Assembly (NCBI GenBank): GCA_022843145.1
Contig: JALHOF010000002.1
Coordinates: 1 to 64,000, forward strand
From: Hyphomicrobium sp.
GTDB taxonomy: Bacteria > Pseudomonadota > Alphaproteobacteria > Rhizobiales > Hyphomicrobiaceae
Reading direction: 5' to 3'
Length of the DNA: 64,000 nucleotides
Shown in pieces: positions 46,283 through 54,888 of the stretch; the first letter of the stretch is position 1; each line of letters begins with the position of its first letter. The translations under genes and the position numbers were made by a program. The notes under the pieces are model-generated. The model had not been told where the DNA came from and ran no database searches. It worked only from the letters and a program-made list of their open reading frames with translations.

Positions 46283-47560
46283 ATGAGCAAGGCACTCGAG
46301 GGAGTGAAAGTCCTCGATTTTACGCACGTCCAGTCCGGTCCGACCTGCACACAGCTTCTCGCCTGGTTCGGCGCCGACGTGATCAAGGTCGAGCGACCGG
46401 GCGAGGGCGACGCGACCCGTAAGCAGCTCATCGATGTTCCGGGTGCGGACAGCCTGTATTTCACGATGCTGAACCACAACAAGCGCTCGATCACCATCGA
46501 CAGCAAGAACCCGAAGGGCAAAGAGATCCTCGAGCGTCTGGTCCAGACTTGCGACGTTCTCGTCGAGAACTTCGCACCGGGCGCGCTCGATCGCATGGGC
46601 TTGACCTGGGAGCGCATCCAGCAGCTCAACCCGCGCATGATCTATGCATCGGTGAAAGGCTTCGGCCCCGGCAAATACGAGGACTGCAAGGTCTACGAGA
46701 ACGTCGCGCAGTGCGCGGGCGGCTCCGCCTCGACGACGGGCTTCCGCGATGGACCGCCACTTGTCACCGGCGCGCAGATCGGCGATTCGGGCACGGGCCT
46801 CCATCTTGCGCTCGGCATCGTCGCCGCACTCTTTCAGCGCGAGACCAGCGGCCGCGGCCAGCGCGTCCAGGCGCCGATGCAGGACAGCGTACTCAATCTC
46901 TGCCGCGTCAAGCTGCGGGACCAGCAGCGTCTCGCGAAGGGTCCGCTCAAGGAATATTCGCAGCACAGCGAGGGCATCCCGTTCGGCGAGGCCGTGCCAC
47001 GCGCGGGTAACGACTCGGGTGGTGGCCAGCCGGGCCGCATCCTGAAGTGCAAGGGTTGGGAGACCGATCCCAACGCCTACACCTATTTCATCACCCAGGC
47101 CGCCGCCTGGGAGAAGGTCTGCGACGTCATCGGCGAGCCCGAATGGAAGACCAAGCCCGGCTACTCCAAGCCCGCCGAGCGTCTCGACAAGCTCAACGAG
47201 ATCTTCAATCGCGTCGAGCAGTGGACGATGACCAAGACCAAGTTCGAGGTCATGGACCTGTGCAATCCGCTCGACATCCCCGCCGGACCGATCCTTTCGA
47301 TGAAGGAGATCGCCGAGGACGAAGGCCTGCGCGCCAGCGGCACGATTGTCGAAGTCGATCACCCCAAGCGCGGCAAGTATCTGTCCGTCGGCTGCCCGAT
47401 CAAGTTGTCGGACAGCCCCGTCGAGGTCACGCGCTCGCCGCTGTTGGGCGAGCACACCGATGAAATTCTCGCCACCGTGCTCGGTTATTCGGCGGATGAG
47501 ATCAGCGCGTTCAAGTCTTCGGGAGCCACCGAACCCAGCAAGAAGATGGCGGCCGAATAA
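46283..47560 (+). CDS. frc: Frc-type formyl-CoA transferase
   Basis: A 425-residue class III CoA-transferase starting at an ATG with AGGGAGCCAGGG upstream. Close similarity to Oxalobacter Frc: [67 protein letters not shown] (Asp aligned with catalytic Asp169), [18 protein letters not shown] (glycine loop). It exchanges CoA between formyl-CoA and an acid, classically oxalate. The residue aligned with Frc Trp48 reads Gln (RKQLID), so acid specificity may differ. In this operon it would re-charge the substrate acid using formyl-CoA released by the lyase. Confidence 0.88.
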   Translation: MSKALEGVKVLDFTHVQSGPTCTQLLAWFGADVIKVERPGEGDATRKQLIDVPGADSLYFTMLNHNKRSITIDSKNPKGKEILERLVQTCDVLVENFAPGALDRMGLTWERIQQLNPRMIYASVKGFGPGKYEDCKVYENVAQCAGGSASTTGFRDGPPLVTGAQIGDSGTGLHLALGIVAALFQRETSGRGQRVQAPMQDSVLNLCRVKLRDQQRLAKGPLKEYSQHSEGIPFGEAVPRAGNDSGGGQPGRILKCKGWETDPNAYTYFITQAAAWEKVCDVIGEPEWKTKPGYSKPAERLDKLNEIFNRVEQWTMTKTKFEVMDLCNPLDIPAGPILSMKEIAEDEGLRASGTIVEVDHPKRGKYLSVGCPIKLSDSPVEVTRSPLLGEHTDEILATVLGYSADEISAFKSSGATEPSKKMAAE

Positions 47561-47652
47561 ATCCGGAGCATTCGACCGGATCGAAACGGACAGCCTATGA
47601 CTCCCATCCCCGACAGCCATGCCGGTCATAGCCCGGCGGCAAAGGAGAAGCC

Positions 47653-48591
47653 ATGCGTATTGTAGTTCACGGCCAGGAAGCCTTCGGCAAAGCCGTTCTC
47701 GAGCGCCTGCTTGAACGCGGCGAGAACGTGGTCGCCGTCTTCTGCGCACCCGACAAAGAGGGCAAGGCGAAGGATCCGCTCGCGGCCTTCGCAGCCGAAA
47801 AGGGACTGCCGGTGCACCAGCCGAAGTCGTGGAAGACGCCCGAAGCGCTCGATCTGATGCGATCGTTCAAGCCCGACGTGTGCATCATGGCTTACGTCAC
47901 GCTGTTCGTTCCTCAACCCGTCATCGACGCGCCGACCTACGGCACGTTCCAGTATCACCCCTCTCTGCTCCCGCTGCACCGTGGCCCGTCGGCGATCAGC
48001 TGGCCGATCGCGATGGGCAAGACCCACACCGGCCTCACCATCTTCTGGCCCGACGAGGGCTTGGACGAGGGCCCGATCCTGCTGCAAAAAGAGTGCGATA
48101 TCGGACCCGACGAGACGCTCGGCGACGTCTATTTCAAGAAGCTGTTCCCGATGGGCGTCGACGCGATGATCGAGAGCCTCGACCTCGTCCGCACCGGCAA
48201 GGCGCCCAAGGTTCCGCAGGACCATGCGAAGGCGACTTACGAGTACCGCTTCAAAAAGGAGTTAGCCGAGATCGATTGGTCGAAGCCGGCGGCCGATGTG
48301 TACAACCTCATCCGAGCCGTCAACCCGGCGCCGGGGGCCTGGACCACGATCAAGGGCACGAAAGTGGATTTCTACGACAGCGCCAAGGTCGACGGGTCCG
48401 GCGCGCCGGGCCAGATCCTAGACATCTCCGAAGCCGGAATGAAAGTCGCCACCGGCAGCGGCGCAATCCTGGTCAAGCGGGTCCGCGCTGGCGCCGGTGC
48501 GAAAGTGACAGCCGCCGAATTCGCCGCGAGCGCCGGTGCGAAAGCCGGTGACACGTTCGATCCGCCGACGTCGAAAGCTGCTGCAGCCTGA
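47653..48591 (+). CDS. ALDH1L/Fmt-type formyl hydrolase or transferase
   Basis: A 312-residue protein (AGGAG upstream of ATG) with the N-terminal formyltransferase domain ([58 protein letters not shown]) and a C-terminal domain ([22 protein letters not shown]). It resembles the N-terminal, 10-formyl-THF hydrolase part of ALDH1L1 more than translation Fmt, and no peptide-deformylase gene is nearby. Its HPSLLP and LDEG blocks hold the catalytic His/Asp. It may release formate from 10-formyl-THF, or move a formyl group between formyl-CoA and THF. The ~55 residue C-terminal tail is Ala-rich and probably flexible. Confidence 0.7.
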   Translation: MRIVVHGQEAFGKAVLERLLERGENVVAVFCAPDKEGKAKDPLAAFAAEKGLPVHQPKSWKTPEALDLMRSFKPDVCIMAYVTLFVPQPVIDAPTYGTFQYHPSLLPLHRGPSAISWPIAMGKTHTGLTIFWPDEGLDEGPILLQKECDIGPDETLGDVYFKKLFPMGVDAMIESLDLVRTGKAPKVPQDHAKATYEYRFKKELAEIDWSKPAADVYNLIRAVNPAPGAWTTIKGTKVDFYDSAKVDGSGAPGQILDISEAGMKVATGSGAILVKRVRAGAGAKVTAAEFAASAGAKAGDTFDPPTSKAAAA

Positions 48592-48652
48592 TCGACTGAA
48601 CGACCTAGACATTCGACCGGGTTCGAACCCGGCGTGGAGGGAGAGACGCACG

Positions 48653-50326
48653 ATGGTGAAGTCCGATATCGAAGTCGCACGCGAAGCGAAGATGAAGCCG
48701 ATCTTAGAGGTCGGCGCCAAAGTCGGCGTTCCGGCCGACGCTCTGCTGAACTACGGGCCCTACAAGGCCAAGATCAGCCAGCAGTTCATCGACAGCGTGC
48801 AGGGCAACAAGGATGGCAAGCTGATCCTCGTCACCGCGATCAACCCGACGCCTGCGGGCGAAGGCAAGACGACGACGACGGTCGGCCTCGGCGACGGCCT
48901 CAATCGCATCGGCAAGAAGGCGATGAGCTGTCTGCGCGAGCCATCTCTCGGACCGTGCTTCGGCGTCAAGGGTGGCGCGGCCGGTGGCGGCTACGCCCAG
49001 GTCGTTCCGATGGAGGACATCAACCTCCACTTCACCGGCGACTTCCACGCCATCACCTCTGCCAACAATCTCCTTGCCGCATTGATTGACAATCACATCT
49101 ACTGGGGCAACTCGCTCGGCATCGATCCCCGCCGCATCGCCTGGCGGCGCGTGCTCGACATGAACGATCGCGCGCTGCGCTCGATCGTGAACTCACTCGG
49201 CGGCGTATCGAACGGCTTCCCGCGCGAGGACGGCTTCGACATCACCGTCGCCTCCGAGGTCATGGCGATCCTCTGCCTGTCGAAGGATCTCAAGGACCTC
49301 GAGAAGCGCCTCGGCTCGATCGTAATCGGCTACACCCGCGACAAGAAGCCGATACATGCGCGCGACGTGAAGGGCGACGGTTCGATGACCGTGCTGCTCA
49401 AGGACGCGCTGATGCCGAACCTGGTGCAGACGCTCGAGAACAACCCCGTGTTCATTCACGGCGGTCCGTTTGCGAACATCGCGCACGGCTGCAACTCGGT
49501 GCTCGCCACCAAGACCGCATTGAAGATCGCCGACTACGTCGTCACCGAAGCCGGCTTCGGTGCGGATCTCGGTGCCGAGAAATTCTACGACATCAAGTGC
49601 CGTCACGCCGGTATCGCGCCGTCGGCCACCGTCATCGTCGCCACCATCCGCGCACTCAAGATGCACGGCGGCGTAGCCAAGGACGAACTGAAGAACGAGA
49701 ACGTCGCGGCGGTCGCCAAGGGTTGCGACAACATGAAACGCCACATCGAGAACGTCGCCAAATTCGGCGTTCCCGCTGTGATCGCGATCAACAAGTTCAT
49801 CACCGACACCGACGCCGAAATCGAGGAAGTCAAGCGTCAGGCCGAGAGCGTCGGCGCGAAGGCGATCCTCTGCACGCACTGGGGCGAGGGCGGCAAGGGC
49901 ACCGAGGAGCTGGCGCGCCACGTCGTCGAGCTGTGCGACAGCGGCAAGGCTGCGTTCAAGCCGCTCTACCCGAACGAGATGCCGCTGCTCGAGAAGATCC
50001 GCACCATCGCGAAGGAGATCTATCGCGCGTCGGACATCGCGCCGGATGCTTCGGTCATCACCGCGCTGAAGGACTTCGAAGCGCAGGGTCATGGCCATCT
50101 ACCGATCTGCATGGCCAAGACGCAGTACTCGTTCTCGACCGACCCCAACAAGCGCGGCGCGCCGACCGGGCATGTCGTCCCGGTGCGCGAAGTCATCCTC
50201 TCGGCCGGCGCCGGCTTCATCGTCGCCGTGTGCGGCGAGATCATGCGCATGCCGGGACTTCCGAAGGTCCCGTCCGCCGACTTCATCAAGCTCAACGACA
50301 AGGGCCAGATCGAAGGGCTCTTTTAA
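48653..50326 (+). CDS. fhs: Formate-tetrahydrofolate ligase
   Basis: A 557-residue enzyme starting at the ATG at 48653 ([17 protein letters not shown]...). Family motifs are complete: [19 protein letters not shown] (P-loop), [45 protein letters not shown], and [12 protein letters not shown]. It makes 10-formyl-THF from formate, THF and ATP, or runs in reverse to make ATP and formate. As the last gene of the GntR operon it links formate or formyl units from the CoA pathway to folate metabolism. Confidence 0.95.
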   Translation: MVKSDIEVAREAKMKPILEVGAKVGVPADALLNYGPYKAKISQQFIDSVQGNKDGKLILVTAINPTPAGEGKTTTTVGLGDGLNRIGKKAMSCLREPSLGPCFGVKGGAAGGGYAQVVPMEDINLHFTGDFHAITSANNLLAALIDNHIYWGNSLGIDPRRIAWRRVLDMNDRALRSIVNSLGGVSNGFPREDGFDITVASEVMAILCLSKDLKDLEKRLGSIVIGYTRDKKPIHARDVKGDGSMTVLLKDALMPNLVQTLENNPVFIHGGPFANIAHGCNSVLATKTALKIADYVVTEAGFGADLGAEKFYDIKCRHAGIAPSATVIVATIRALKMHGGVAKDELKNENVAAVAKGCDNMKRHIENVAKFGVPAVIAINKFITDTDAEIEEVKRQAESVGAKAILCTHWGEGGKGTEELARHVVELCDSGKAAFKPLYPNEMPLLEKIRTIAKEIYRASDIAPDASVITALKDFEAQGHGHLPICMAKTQYSFSTDPNKRGAPTGHVVPVREVILSAGAGFIVAVCGEIMRMPGLPKVPSADFIKLNDKGQIEGLF

Positions 50327-50351
50327 GTTGCGCCTTCGGGTGCCGACGTAG

Positions 50352-50567
50352 CACCCGGCGCGGTGCGCTTTCGGGTGCAGCCACCGCGTCGGCGCTTGCG
50401 CCGGAGCGGCAAGAAAACACCCGGCGCGATGCGCTTTCGGGGGCAGCCACCGCGTCGGCGCTTGCGCCGGAGCGGCAAGAAAACACCCGGCGCGGTGCGC
50501 TTTCGGGTGCAGCCACCGCGTCGGCGCTTGCGCCGGAGCGGCAAGACAACACCCGGCTCGGTGCGCT
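50352..50567. repeat. 66-bp tandem repeat, three full copies and a partial fourth
   Basis: Direct repeats of 66 bases (50352-50417, 50418-50483, 50484-50549) differing at only a few positions, with a partial fourth copy to about 50567. Each carries an inverted repeat CGGCGC-TT-GCGCCG, so each can form a hairpin. 66 is divisible by 3, so frames stay open on both strands, but no start or known protein is seen. It lies right after the formate-THF ligase gene and could act as a transcript-end or mRNA-stability structure. Confidence 0.85.
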
Positions 50568-50602
50568 GACGTACAACGACAACCTTCGGCCTCGCACTTC
50601 GG

Positions 50603-50634
50603 TGCGGGGCCGATTTCGTTTCGGCCGCGCGGCG
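50603..50634. repeat. 32-bp palindromic repeat, copy 1
   Basis: A GC-rich element with inverted halves (GGGGCCGA...TCGGCC) identical to a second copy at 51258-51289. The two copies flank the small Cys-rich secreted gene. Looks like a dispersed repetitive palindromic element. Confidence 0.7.
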
Positions 50635-50742
50635 GCTCCGTCCCAACCGTTTACCGCACTTGATCAGGACACCACGGCAGCTCGGTGATATTCTGTACAA
50701 GCGTCACTTGGAAAGTGTTGGTTCGTGAAAAGGAAAAGCAAC

Positions 50743-51150
50743 ATGGGAATGAGAAATCTCGCCGTTCTCGTCGCGGCAATGGCGATGTCGGCATTCTGGC
50801 TATCGAGTGGCGCCTCCGCCTTCTGCGGCACGGTTCAGGCTTCAGCGACCGGACCGAGCGAAGGCCAAGCGCTTTCAAAGGCGAATAATATCGGACTTAA
50901 GGAAACCAACGACCTCGATCGCAAGTACGGCAACAAGGTCAAATATCAGCAAGCCAAGTCCCACTGCCAACTGACGAACTCTGGCGCCGTGTCGTGCAAA
51001 ATCACGCAACAATTTTGCGTCAACGGCAGCAAGCCCAAGAGCAACCAGGTCAATCCCAATTCTTCGAAGTGCAAGATTTGGTCGGACAAATGCAAGAACG
51101 GCAATAATAAATCTTGCGCCAACTACGAAAGCGAATGTCAGAACGACTGA
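50743..51150 (+). CDS. Small Cys-rich secreted protein of unknown function
   Basis: A 135-residue protein (ATG at 50743, AGGAAAAGCAAC upstream) with a signal peptide (LAVLVAAMAMSAFWLSSGASA) and a mature part with eight cysteines (FCGTVQASATGP, SHCQLTNSGAVSCKI, FCVNGS, KCKIWSDKCKNGNNKSCANYESEC). The region after residue 95 is Lys/Asn-rich. Likely a disulfide-stabilised periplasmic or extracellular protein; I do not recognise a family. Confidence 0.65.
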   Translation: MGMRNLAVLVAAMAMSAFWLSSGASAFCGTVQASATGPSEGQALSKANNIGLKETNDLDRKYGNKVKYQQAKSHCQLTNSGAVSCKITQQFCVNGSKPKSNQVNPNSSKCKIWSDKCKNGNNKSCANYESECQND

Positions 51151-51257
51151 GATCAGTTTTGTGACGCATCCCGCTCGCGCCCAGAACACGAACGATGCGA
51201 CGGATGCTGACCGAGCGTGACCGACTTCGCCGAGTTGCCCGGCCTCGCACCGAGTTG

Positions 51258-51289
51258 TGCGGGGCCGATTTCGTTTCGGCCGCGCGGCG
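51258..51289. repeat. 32-bp palindromic repeat, copy 2
   Basis: Identical to the element at 50603-50634. The surrounding 300-base stretch between the Cys-rich gene and the SucD-like gene otherwise holds no gene. Confidence 0.7.
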
Positions 51290-51452
51290 CAAGGCCTCAG
51301 CCGGGGAGAGATTGCCGACGTCTGCGGATCAATACTAGCGAAGGAAACCATGCGGTCCGCCCTTCGCTCATCGATGCGCCCACTGAGCGCCCTTGCCGCC
51401 GTCCCCTGCTCGCCGTGCAGGCGGTGGCGTTCCCGGGATCAGGCAATTCCGA

Positions 51453-52334
51453 TCAATCTTCCCCGGCCAACGCTCGTCGCATCGTCTCGCCGACGTTGTT
51501 CGCGCTGCTCGCGATCCGCACGCCCGCGCCACGAAGGACCGCGATCTTGGTCGAGGCACCACCGTCGGTGCCGCTGGCGAAAGCGCCGGCATGTCCCATC
51601 CGTCGTTCCGGGGGCGCGTGGCGTCCCGCGACGAACGCCACGATCGGCTTGGCCGGACGCAGCCGCTTCACGAGCGCCGCGACGTCCTCTTCCTCCGAGC
51701 CGCCGATCTCGCCGATGACGATGACGCCATCGGTTTCGGGGTCTGCAATGAAGAGTTCGACGCACGCCTTGAGATCGATCCCGTGAATGGGATCGCCGCC
51801 GACGCCGATTGTCGTCGATTGGCCGAGCCCCGCGACGGTCGTCTGCAGAACGATCTCGCTCGTCAACGACGCCGAGCGCGACACGATGCCGACTCGTCCC
51901 CGGCGCGCGTCGATCGTCGACATGACGCCGATCTGGGTGATGCCCGGAGCAAGGATGCCTTGTGAATTCGGACCGATCAGCTGCGTCTTCGAGTTCGCGA
52001 GGGCTTGGCGGACGCGGACCACGTCGAGGACGGGAATCCGTTCGGTGACGCAGACGACCAGCGGCACGTCGGCGGCGATGGCATCGAGGATGGCATTCGC
52101 CGCATGGAGCGGCGGCACGAAGACGATGCTGGCATTGGCGCCGGTCTCGCGCACGGCCTCAGCCACGGTCTCGTAGATTGGCAAATCGAGGTGCGTGCGT
52201 CCGCCCTTGCCCGGCGTCACGCCAGCCACCAGCTTGGTCCCGTACGAGAGCATCCGCGCGGCGTGGAACGTCCCAGCCCGGCCGGTCATGCCTTGGCAAA
52301 CGACCCGCGTGTCGGGACCGACCAAAATTGCCAT
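51453..52334 (-). CDS. SucD-like alpha subunit of an ADP-forming acyl-CoA ligase
   Basis: A 293-residue subunit starting at the ATG at 52334 (GGGAGGT upstream). CoA-binding domain (VCQGMTGRAGTFHAARML, TPGKGGRTHLDLPIY), LIGPNSQGILAPG (GPNC of E. coli SucD reads GPNS), and active-site His in RMGHAGAFASGTDGG. It should form the complex with the SucC-like subunit at 38349-39533. Not adjacent to it; both are preceded by the TGGTATACCA-type operator, which supports a shared function in activating the pathway's acid. Confidence 0.82.
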   Translation of the reverse strand: MAILVGPDTRVVCQGMTGRAGTFHAARMLSYGTKLVAGVTPGKGGRTHLDLPIYETVAEAVRETGANASIVFVPPLHAANAILDAIAADVPLVVCVTERIPVLDVVRVRQALANSKTQLIGPNSQGILAPGITQIGVMSTIDARRGRVGIVSRSASLTSEIVLQTTVAGLGQSTTIGVGGDPIHGIDLKACVELFIADPETDGVIVIGEIGGSEEEDVAALVKRLRPAKPIVAFVAGRHAPPERRMGHAGAFASGTDGGASTKIAVLRGAGVRIASSANNVGETMRRALAGED

Positions 52335-52460
52335 CACCCACCTCCCGGTCGTTTCGTTTCTATCTCTATCGCCGCAGGACCGACCACACGCGTCGCGCCC
52401 GGAAACTGCGTCCCGGACTCCGACCTGTATCGCGACATGACGGCAAGAGAGGAATTATTT

Positions 52461-52476
52461 GGCATACCATATACCA
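52461..52476. promoter_or_regulatory. Predicted GntR operator before the SucD-like gene
   Basis: GGCATACCATATACCA, the same half-site arrangement (TGGYATA/TATACCA) as in the other promoters, about 127 bases before the SucD-like start. Confidence 0.6.
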
Positions 52477-52588
52477 ACGGCCGAAGGGCTGTCGAGCGAA
52501 CACTTGCCATCCAACCGGGTGACATTCGGCCGATCGCTGCCTGACGTCCGTTGGTCATGACGTTCGACGTGTTCATGTCGGTCAAACG

Positions 52589-54646
52589 TCATGTCCCAAC
52601 AGGCCCGGCGGAGGGCGCTGTCTGGGGTTCCGGCACCGGATCGATCACCCCGAGGATCACGTCGCAGACGCGGTTTTCCCGCCAATAATTGAGATGTCCC
52701 CCCTTCGGAAGCGGCTCGTTCCGGACGAATCCATCGAGCACGATGTCGACACGGCCGCCGATCGGATCATCGATCCGCCACAGGTTCGTCCAGGTCGCGA
52801 GCTTGGGATTGAGCGCCGCGGCCGTTCCGGACTGCACCTCATAGGCGCGGAAGAAATGCTGATAGATGTGTGATAGCGGGCTCGCCAGCGTCACAACATC
52901 TATGCGCTTGATATGGCTAAGACTTCTGTCGTCGCGCACCGACCTCAGATAGTCGTGCATGATGACCGTCCCCTGGCTATGGGTGACGAACACCAGACGG
53001 TTGAACGGCTCTTGCGCGACGAGTCCTTCCATCAGGGCGTCGAGGCGCTTCTGGATGCGCTCGCGCCGCGGATAGGTGCCACGCGGACGAACACCCGGCA
53101 GCATACCGCGGGCCACGGCGAAGCGCGGCGTAAACTGGTGATCGACGATGTCGCGAGCGACATGCACAACGCCGCTCGATGCCTTTTGAACTACGCCGAG
53201 GAAGTATGGGAGCACCGTCACGAGTGTCGTGCTCGTCGTCAGAACACGCAGCTGCTCGAGCCAGCCTTTGGTGTCGAACCAGGCTCTGAGCGCGCAGAAT
53301 TTGCCATCGTGATCGTAGTAGCCGTAGTACGTATAGACGTTCAAAAGCAGTCCGACGAAGAGTGCGACGACGATGACCGGGCTCACGATCATGCGAGGCA
53401 GAAGGAACTTCCCTGCCAGCAATTCCTTGCGCCGCACGGAGCCGATGATGGTGCGACTGGACACGGCGATCGCGACGGCGAATACCGCGATCAAAGTCAT
53501 CCCGAGATTGAGCACAGACACCACGACCATCTTGACGGCAATGATCTTGACCGTGTTGTCGGCCCAATCCACCATGTTGTCCAAATCGGCTGGAACCTGA
53601 CACCCGGCGGCAGCGCTCTCGGGGGCGAGCGCATGGATGATCGCCAGCGACACTGGACAGATGATGAGCTTCCAGATCGTTCCCTGGACAATGGCGAGCG
53701 CCACAGCGTTAGCTGGCCGTTCGAGCGGCACGCGGCGCTTCAAGCGGCTACCGACGACGAGGCGTTTCAGGAAGATCGCAGCGATTAAAACGATGGCGCC
53801 GATCGTCGCGAAGTTCCAGACGATCCAGAGATAGATGATGCTGTTGCCCGCGACAGCGAGATAGACCGCTTCATGATCCATGATCGCGGATGGAACCAGG
53901 ACGCTGGCCAGCGCCACGATACCGAACATCAGACTCGAGAACAGCGCCATCGCCAGCCCGAGATCGGTCAGCGCGATGTCGTGGTTGACGCGCCATCGTG
54001 CAAACAGGTAGCCGATCAACGCGGTCGATGCGAGCAGCCCCATGACGACGTGAGACAGCGGAACGCCCGATGCCAACTCGAACCGCCGCAGCAGAATCAG
54101 TCCGAACGCCGAGGCGAAAAGACTGAGGCTCATCCCGGCGATCGGCCAGCGCAGTAGCCAGAGGGCGGTCAGAATGAGCGTGCGGATCCAGCCGTGGACA
54201 CCCGAACTGCTCTGGTTGAGGAAACTCGTCCCAAGGACCTGCGGCGCTTCGAAGAACAACTTCAGCACCGTGATCAGACGCATAAAGGCACCCGTACCGA
54301 CGCGGGACAGATCGGCCCAATGCAACTCCGCGAAGGTCACGAGCGTTCTGTTCGCGATGTTCCCGCGCCGGACGATGGTACGGAACATGGCGCCGGGCTT
54401 CGTGCGGCCCTTGTCGGGGAGGCGATAGAGTTGACTGTAAGGATCCAGCGCCATCGCCGGTTCGCGTTTGCCGAGTTCGGCGACGATATAGTCGTTGATC
54501 CAGCCGACTTCCGCTTCGCCAACCCCGTGAATGACGACGACGGCGACGTTGTCGCGCTCCGCCGTAGGCTTGTCGCCCGGTCCGGCAGTCGCAGCAGGGG
54601 GCGACGGCGATTGAGGAGGACTTGGTGACAAAGGGACCTCGTTCAT
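52589..54646 (-). CDS. Membrane protein with a split alpha/beta-hydrolase-like domain
   Basis: A 685-residue protein (ATG at 54646). It opens with a Pro/Ser-rich segment, then a hydrolase-like strand/turn (VAVVVIHGVGEAEVGWINDYIV), followed by at least eight transmembrane helices (residues ~140-470), then a C-terminal segment with FVTHSQGTVIMHDYL, an HSQGT nucleophile elbow (Ser). The fold may be a lipase/esterase interrupted by a membrane domain; the HGVG block could act as an oxyanion loop. Substrate unknown; it may act on lipids in the inner membrane. The 233 bases upstream hold no gene. Confidence 0.6.
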   Translation of the reverse strand: MNEVPLSPSPPQSPSPPAATAGPGDKPTAERDNVAVVVIHGVGEAEVGWINDYIVAELGKREPAMALDPYSQLYRLPDKGRTKPGAMFRTIVRRGNIANRTLVTFAELHWADLSRVGTGAFMRLITVLKLFFEAPQVLGTSFLNQSSSGVHGWIRTLILTALWLLRWPIAGMSLSLFASAFGLILLRRFELASGVPLSHVVMGLLASTALIGYLFARWRVNHDIALTDLGLAMALFSSLMFGIVALASVLVPSAIMDHEAVYLAVAGNSIIYLWIVWNFATIGAIVLIAAIFLKRLVVGSRLKRRVPLERPANAVALAIVQGTIWKLIICPVSLAIIHALAPESAAAGCQVPADLDNMVDWADNTVKIIAVKMVVVSVLNLGMTLIAVFAVAIAVSSRTIIGSVRRKELLAGKFLLPRMIVSPVIVVALFVGLLLNVYTYYGYYDHDGKFCALRAWFDTKGWLEQLRVLTTSTTLVTVLPYFLGVVQKASSGVVHVARDIVDHQFTPRFAVARGMLPGVRPRGTYPRRERIQKRLDALMEGLVAQEPFNRLVFVTHSQGTVIMHDYLRSVRDDRSLSHIKRIDVVTLASPLSHIYQHFFRAYEVQSGTAAALNPKLATWTNLWRIDDPIGGRVDIVLDGFVRNEPLPKGGHLNYWRENRVCDVILGVIDPVPEPQTAPSAGPVGT

Positions 54647-54888
54647 CGCAACCACTCACTCGAAATGCGCACAGCCGATCGCTGCGGTCAGACCGCAATC
54701 CGCTCAAGCTATCATACTCGATTTAGGACCGGTGTTTCCTTCGCGAGACAGGCAATTGAGTAAATGATGGGCACGTGCTGCCTTCTTGGGCGGCGGTTTA
54801 TTTGGCAGCTGATCGATCGGATGACTTTCCAGGCACGCGTGTTCCGGTCTAGCGTCGAAGAAGCAAATCAGGGGAGTTCGAGGGTCGG

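Noticed and set aside
47653-48591. Translation initiator Met-tRNA formyltransferase (fmt).
   Set aside because: Context is Frc and formate-THF ligase, no def or rsmB gene nearby, and motifs resemble ALDH1L1 hydrolase more closely.
50352-50567. Possible CRISPR array because of regular direct repeats.
   Set aside because: Repeats are contiguous 66-bp units with no unique spacers and no cas genes.
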